Below are positions 62,036-64,000 of a DNA stretch of 64,000 nucleotides, piece after piece. Under the pieces are notes generated by a model. The model did not search any database, was not told the DNA's origin, and worked only from the letters and a program-made list of their open reading frames with translations. The stretch is taken from positions 40,189 to 104,188 of the IMG/VR virus record IMGVR_UViG_3300001533_002564, one strand, 5' to 3'. A program made the translations under genes and the position numbers. Within the stretch, counting starts at the first letter, position 1; each line of letters begins with the position of its first letter. The stretch comes from a virus.

Positions 62036-63644
62036 AATTGTTGTAATATTTTCATCACATTTAGGTGATGAGAAAAATAATAAATTTATTAATCATATAC
62101 ATGAGACAATTGGGGTAAAACATGATGTTGTTTGTTACACGAATTATAATCAATATAGTCTTACTGAAATATATAATGATGCAATTGATAAATATAATAA
62201 TGAAAATGTAATTATGGTATTTTGTCATCCAGATATAATAATAAAAACAAAAAATTGGGGTAAGATTTTATTAATAAAATTTAATAGTACTTATTTAGAT
62301 ATAATTGGTGTTGCTGGAAGCACGTTTCTACCTGAATCAGGTACGTGGTGGGAAGACCGAAGTAAAATGTGTGGTATTGTTGAACATACAAATGAAATAA
62401 ATACTTGGGTTAATGAATATAGTCCAGAAATTCGTGGAATTAAGGAAGTAGTTATAATTGACGGATTATTTATGGCAGTTGATTGTAATAAGATTGTTCA
62501 TAAATTTGATATAAATTATAAGGGATTTCATTTTTATGAGATTTCAATGGTAGTTCCTAATTATCTGGATGGTTGTAATATAGGAGTAAGTACTTCAATA
62601 AGAATTTTACATAAGTCCGTTGGTCAAACTAATCAAGAATGGGAAAATAATAGACAGCAATTTGCAAAACAATATGCTGATGAACTTCCAATAAAACATG
62701 TTAGTGAAGATAAATTAAAGGTGTTAATCTGTTGTCAATTCTTTAAAAATTATACTGGTTCTGAAGTCAGTAATTATGAATTATCAAAGGAATTAGTTAA
62801 ATTAGGTTGTGATGTTACAATTATTTCATCAATGATAGGTGAACCATTATTAAGTAAAGCACAAAAAAATGGTGTTAAAGTTTATGGATTTAATAATTTA
62901 CCTAATCATAAATTAGTTGATGGAAAATTTAATTTTTATCAAAATGAAGTTGATTTTGATATTATTCATATTAATCATAAACCAATTGGTGAAATAATAT
63001 TACAACTTTATCCAAATACACCTGCTGTAATGCATGTTAGAAGTGAAGTAATACCAAGATTTGAAGAACCAATTATTAATCCAGTAATTAAACGTTATAT
63101 TAGTATTAGAGAAAGTATTACCGAATATATTAAGACATTTGGAATTGCTGATAATAAAATTATTGAAATTGACAATCCTTTTGACTCAACACGTTTTAAT
63201 ACTGATTATAAACCAGTAAAAAATAAAAAAGAAATTATATTATTTATTGGAACATTGGATTATTTACGGGAAATGATTTTACATGATTTAGCCAAAATGG
63301 TTAGAGAAAATAATCAAGAACTCTGGATTATCGGTGCTGATAATGGTGGGTATTCTGGTGAATTTACAAATCAGGAAAATATAAAATATCTTGGTGTTAA
63401 ATCAAATGTTGAAGATTATATTAAAAAATGTGATTATACTGCTGGTATTTTTAAAGGTAGAACAACAATTGAAGGATTTCTATGTGGAAAAAAAGGTTGG
63501 ATATATTATGTTGATAAAGACGGTAAGATTTTAGATAAAAAATTAACAGATGTTCCAGAAGATATTGAAAAATATAAATCGGAGTTTTCAGCAAACCAAG
63601 TATTTAAATTATATAATGATGTACTTGACGAAACTTGGTTATGA
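62016..63644 (+). CDS. Two-domain glycosyltransferase
   Basis: Of the 542 residues, 1-215 resemble a GT-A-like domain (I-V-V-I-F-S-S-H, I-M-V-F-C-H-P-D, then F-H-F-Y-E-I-S near residue 170). Residues 228-542 form a GT-B/GT4-like domain (V-L-I-C-C-Q-F-F, G-S-E-V-S-N-Y-E-L-S-K-E-L, and I-L-F-I-G-T-L-D-Y-L-R). A double enzyme could build a disaccharide. The end overlaps the next gene as ATGA. The start overlaps the homing endonuclease end. Confidence 0.75.
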   Translation: MKKRKNKIVVIFSSHLGDEKNNKFINHIHETIGVKHDVVCYTNYNQYSLTEIYNDAIDKYNNENVIMVFCHPDIIIKTKNWGKILLIKFNSTYLDIIGVAGSTFLPESGTWWEDRSKMCGIVEHTNEINTWVNEYSPEIRGIKEVVIIDGLFMAVDCNKIVHKFDINYKGFHFYEISMVVPNYLDGCNIGVSTSIRILHKSVGQTNQEWENNRQQFAKQYADELPIKHVSEDKLKVLICCQFFKNYTGSEVSNYELSKELVKLGCDVTIISSMIGEPLLSKAQKNGVKVYGFNNLPNHKLVDGKFNFYQNEVDFDIIHINHKPIGEIILQLYPNTPAVMHVRSEVIPRFEEPIINPVIKRYISIRESITEYIKTFGIADNKIIEIDNPFDSTRFNTDYKPVKNKKEIILFIGTLDYLREMILHDLAKMVRENNQELWIIGADNGGYSGEFTNQENIKYLGVKSNVEDYIKKCDYTAGIFKGRTTIEGFLCGKKGWIYYVDKDGKILDKKLTDVPEDIEKYKSEFSANQVFKLYNDVLDETWL

Positions 63645-64000
63645 AAAGTAAGAAACGTAATGTAAAAAAAATAATAAAAAAAAGAATTGAATTACAACAA
63701 ACAAAAATGGGTATAAGAGACAAAATAAGAATATCTAGAACTCCACCAAGACCAATGCCTGTTGATTTAGTAAGTAGAAGTGAAATAAGGAGTAATATAG
63801 TTGTTATTGGTAAAAAAACCCTACCTTTACCAGAAGAAAGAAAACCAATAAGTATTATTATTACTGCATATAAATCAGAAGAATTTATTGAAGAAACATT
63901 AGATTCAATTGAAAACCAAACATATTTCATTAATAATGACAATTATGAGGTGTTAATTGGGGTTGATGCATGCGAAGAAACCTTACAAAAAATACTTGAA
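63641..64000 (+). CDS. Glycosyltransferase, GT2-type (partial, runs off the window)
   Basis: The start ATG overlaps the previous stop (ATGA). After a basic leader of about 45 residues the GT-A core begins: P-I-S-I-I-I-T-A-Y-K-S-E-E-F-I, then D-S-I-E-N-Q-T, then V-L-I-G-V-D-A-C. The sequence ends at about residue 120. It forms an operon with the two-domain transferase. Confidence 0.8.
   Translation, partial: MKSKKRNVKKIIKKRIELQQTKMGIRDKIRISRTPPRPMPVDLVSRSEIRSNIVVIGKKTLPLPEERKPISIIITAYKSEEFIEETLDSIENQTYFINNDNYEVLIGVDACEETLQKILE

Noticed and set aside
1-64000. CRISPR array, insertion sequence or integrase
   Set aside because: No regularly spaced repeats, no transposase and no integrase were seen. 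The repeats present are a portal coding repeat and a 35-base gene-start duplication.

Overview
The window is 64 kb of a large, very AT-rich, T4-like contractile-tail phage genome, and I think its host is a bacterium of the phylum Bacteroidota. The T4-type virion set is recognisable in order: split large terminase, portal, prohead protease, scaffold-like protein, major capsid protein, neck proteins, tail terminator, sheath, tube, gp5-like spike, gp26-like hub protein, tape measure and gp53-like wedge. The host assignment rests on inference. Three leftward genes have upstream boxes of the Bacteroidota housekeeping type (TTTG or a near match, about 19 bases, TATATTTG). There is also a phage lipoprotein whose mature end is acidic (C-E-E-E), as in surface-exported Bacteroidota lipoproteins. 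I see no tRNA genes and no CRISPR array.

Layout. 1-7.8 kb (right): membrane and hypothetical genes, terminase broken by a split intein, portal, capsid-associated protein. 7.9-13.4 kb (left): lytic transglycosylase and a 1.5-kb-codon baseplate hub protein. 13.4-19.7 kb (right): small membrane protein, prohead protease, scaffold-like protein, capsid, and a Mom-like DNA-modification protein fused to a GIY-YIG nuclease. 19.7-24.1 kb (left): GIY-YIG gene, a UvrD-like helicase with an intein in its P-loop, hypotheticals. 24.2-27.1 kb: neck genes and a GIY-YIG insertion. 27.1-31.4 kb (left): thymidylate synthase ThyX, dUTPase, KTSC protein, small hypotheticals, broken HNH gene. 31.4-42.3 kb: tail terminator, structural proteins, lipoprotein, sheath, tube, broken LAGLIDADG gene. 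42.2-52.2 kb (left): RecB-like nuclease, spike and baseplate genes, gp55-like sigma factor, two glycosyltransferases, HAD-like protein, PhoH. 52.3-64 kb (right): gp26-like frameshift gene, tape measure, large baseplate protein with an OmpA-like domain, gp53-like wedge, BRO-type protein, glycosyltransferases.

Regulation. About 24 sites carry a box GTATTTATA (AGTATTTAT with an A/T-rich tail) 10-55 bases before a start codon, mostly for virion genes and homing endonucleases. This is the likely late promoter and pairs naturally with the gp55-like sigma factor at 47.4-48.3 kb. Strong hairpin terminators separate the units.

The most notable features are: (1) an atypically split intein in the terminase, with a 108-residue C-half that has its own start codon and a Vsr-like endonuclease fused in frame behind the N-half; (2) a canonical -1 slippery heptamer joining the gp26-like gene to a short second frame just before the tape measure; (3) homing endonuclease insertions that leave a stub of the invaded gene on one side and a complete, diverged gene end on the other; (4) a Mom-GIY-YIG fusion; and (5) several accessory genes interrupted by single in-frame stop codons, mostly UAA where glutamine would fit. 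Family names are from residue patterns read by eye; no database search was possible.
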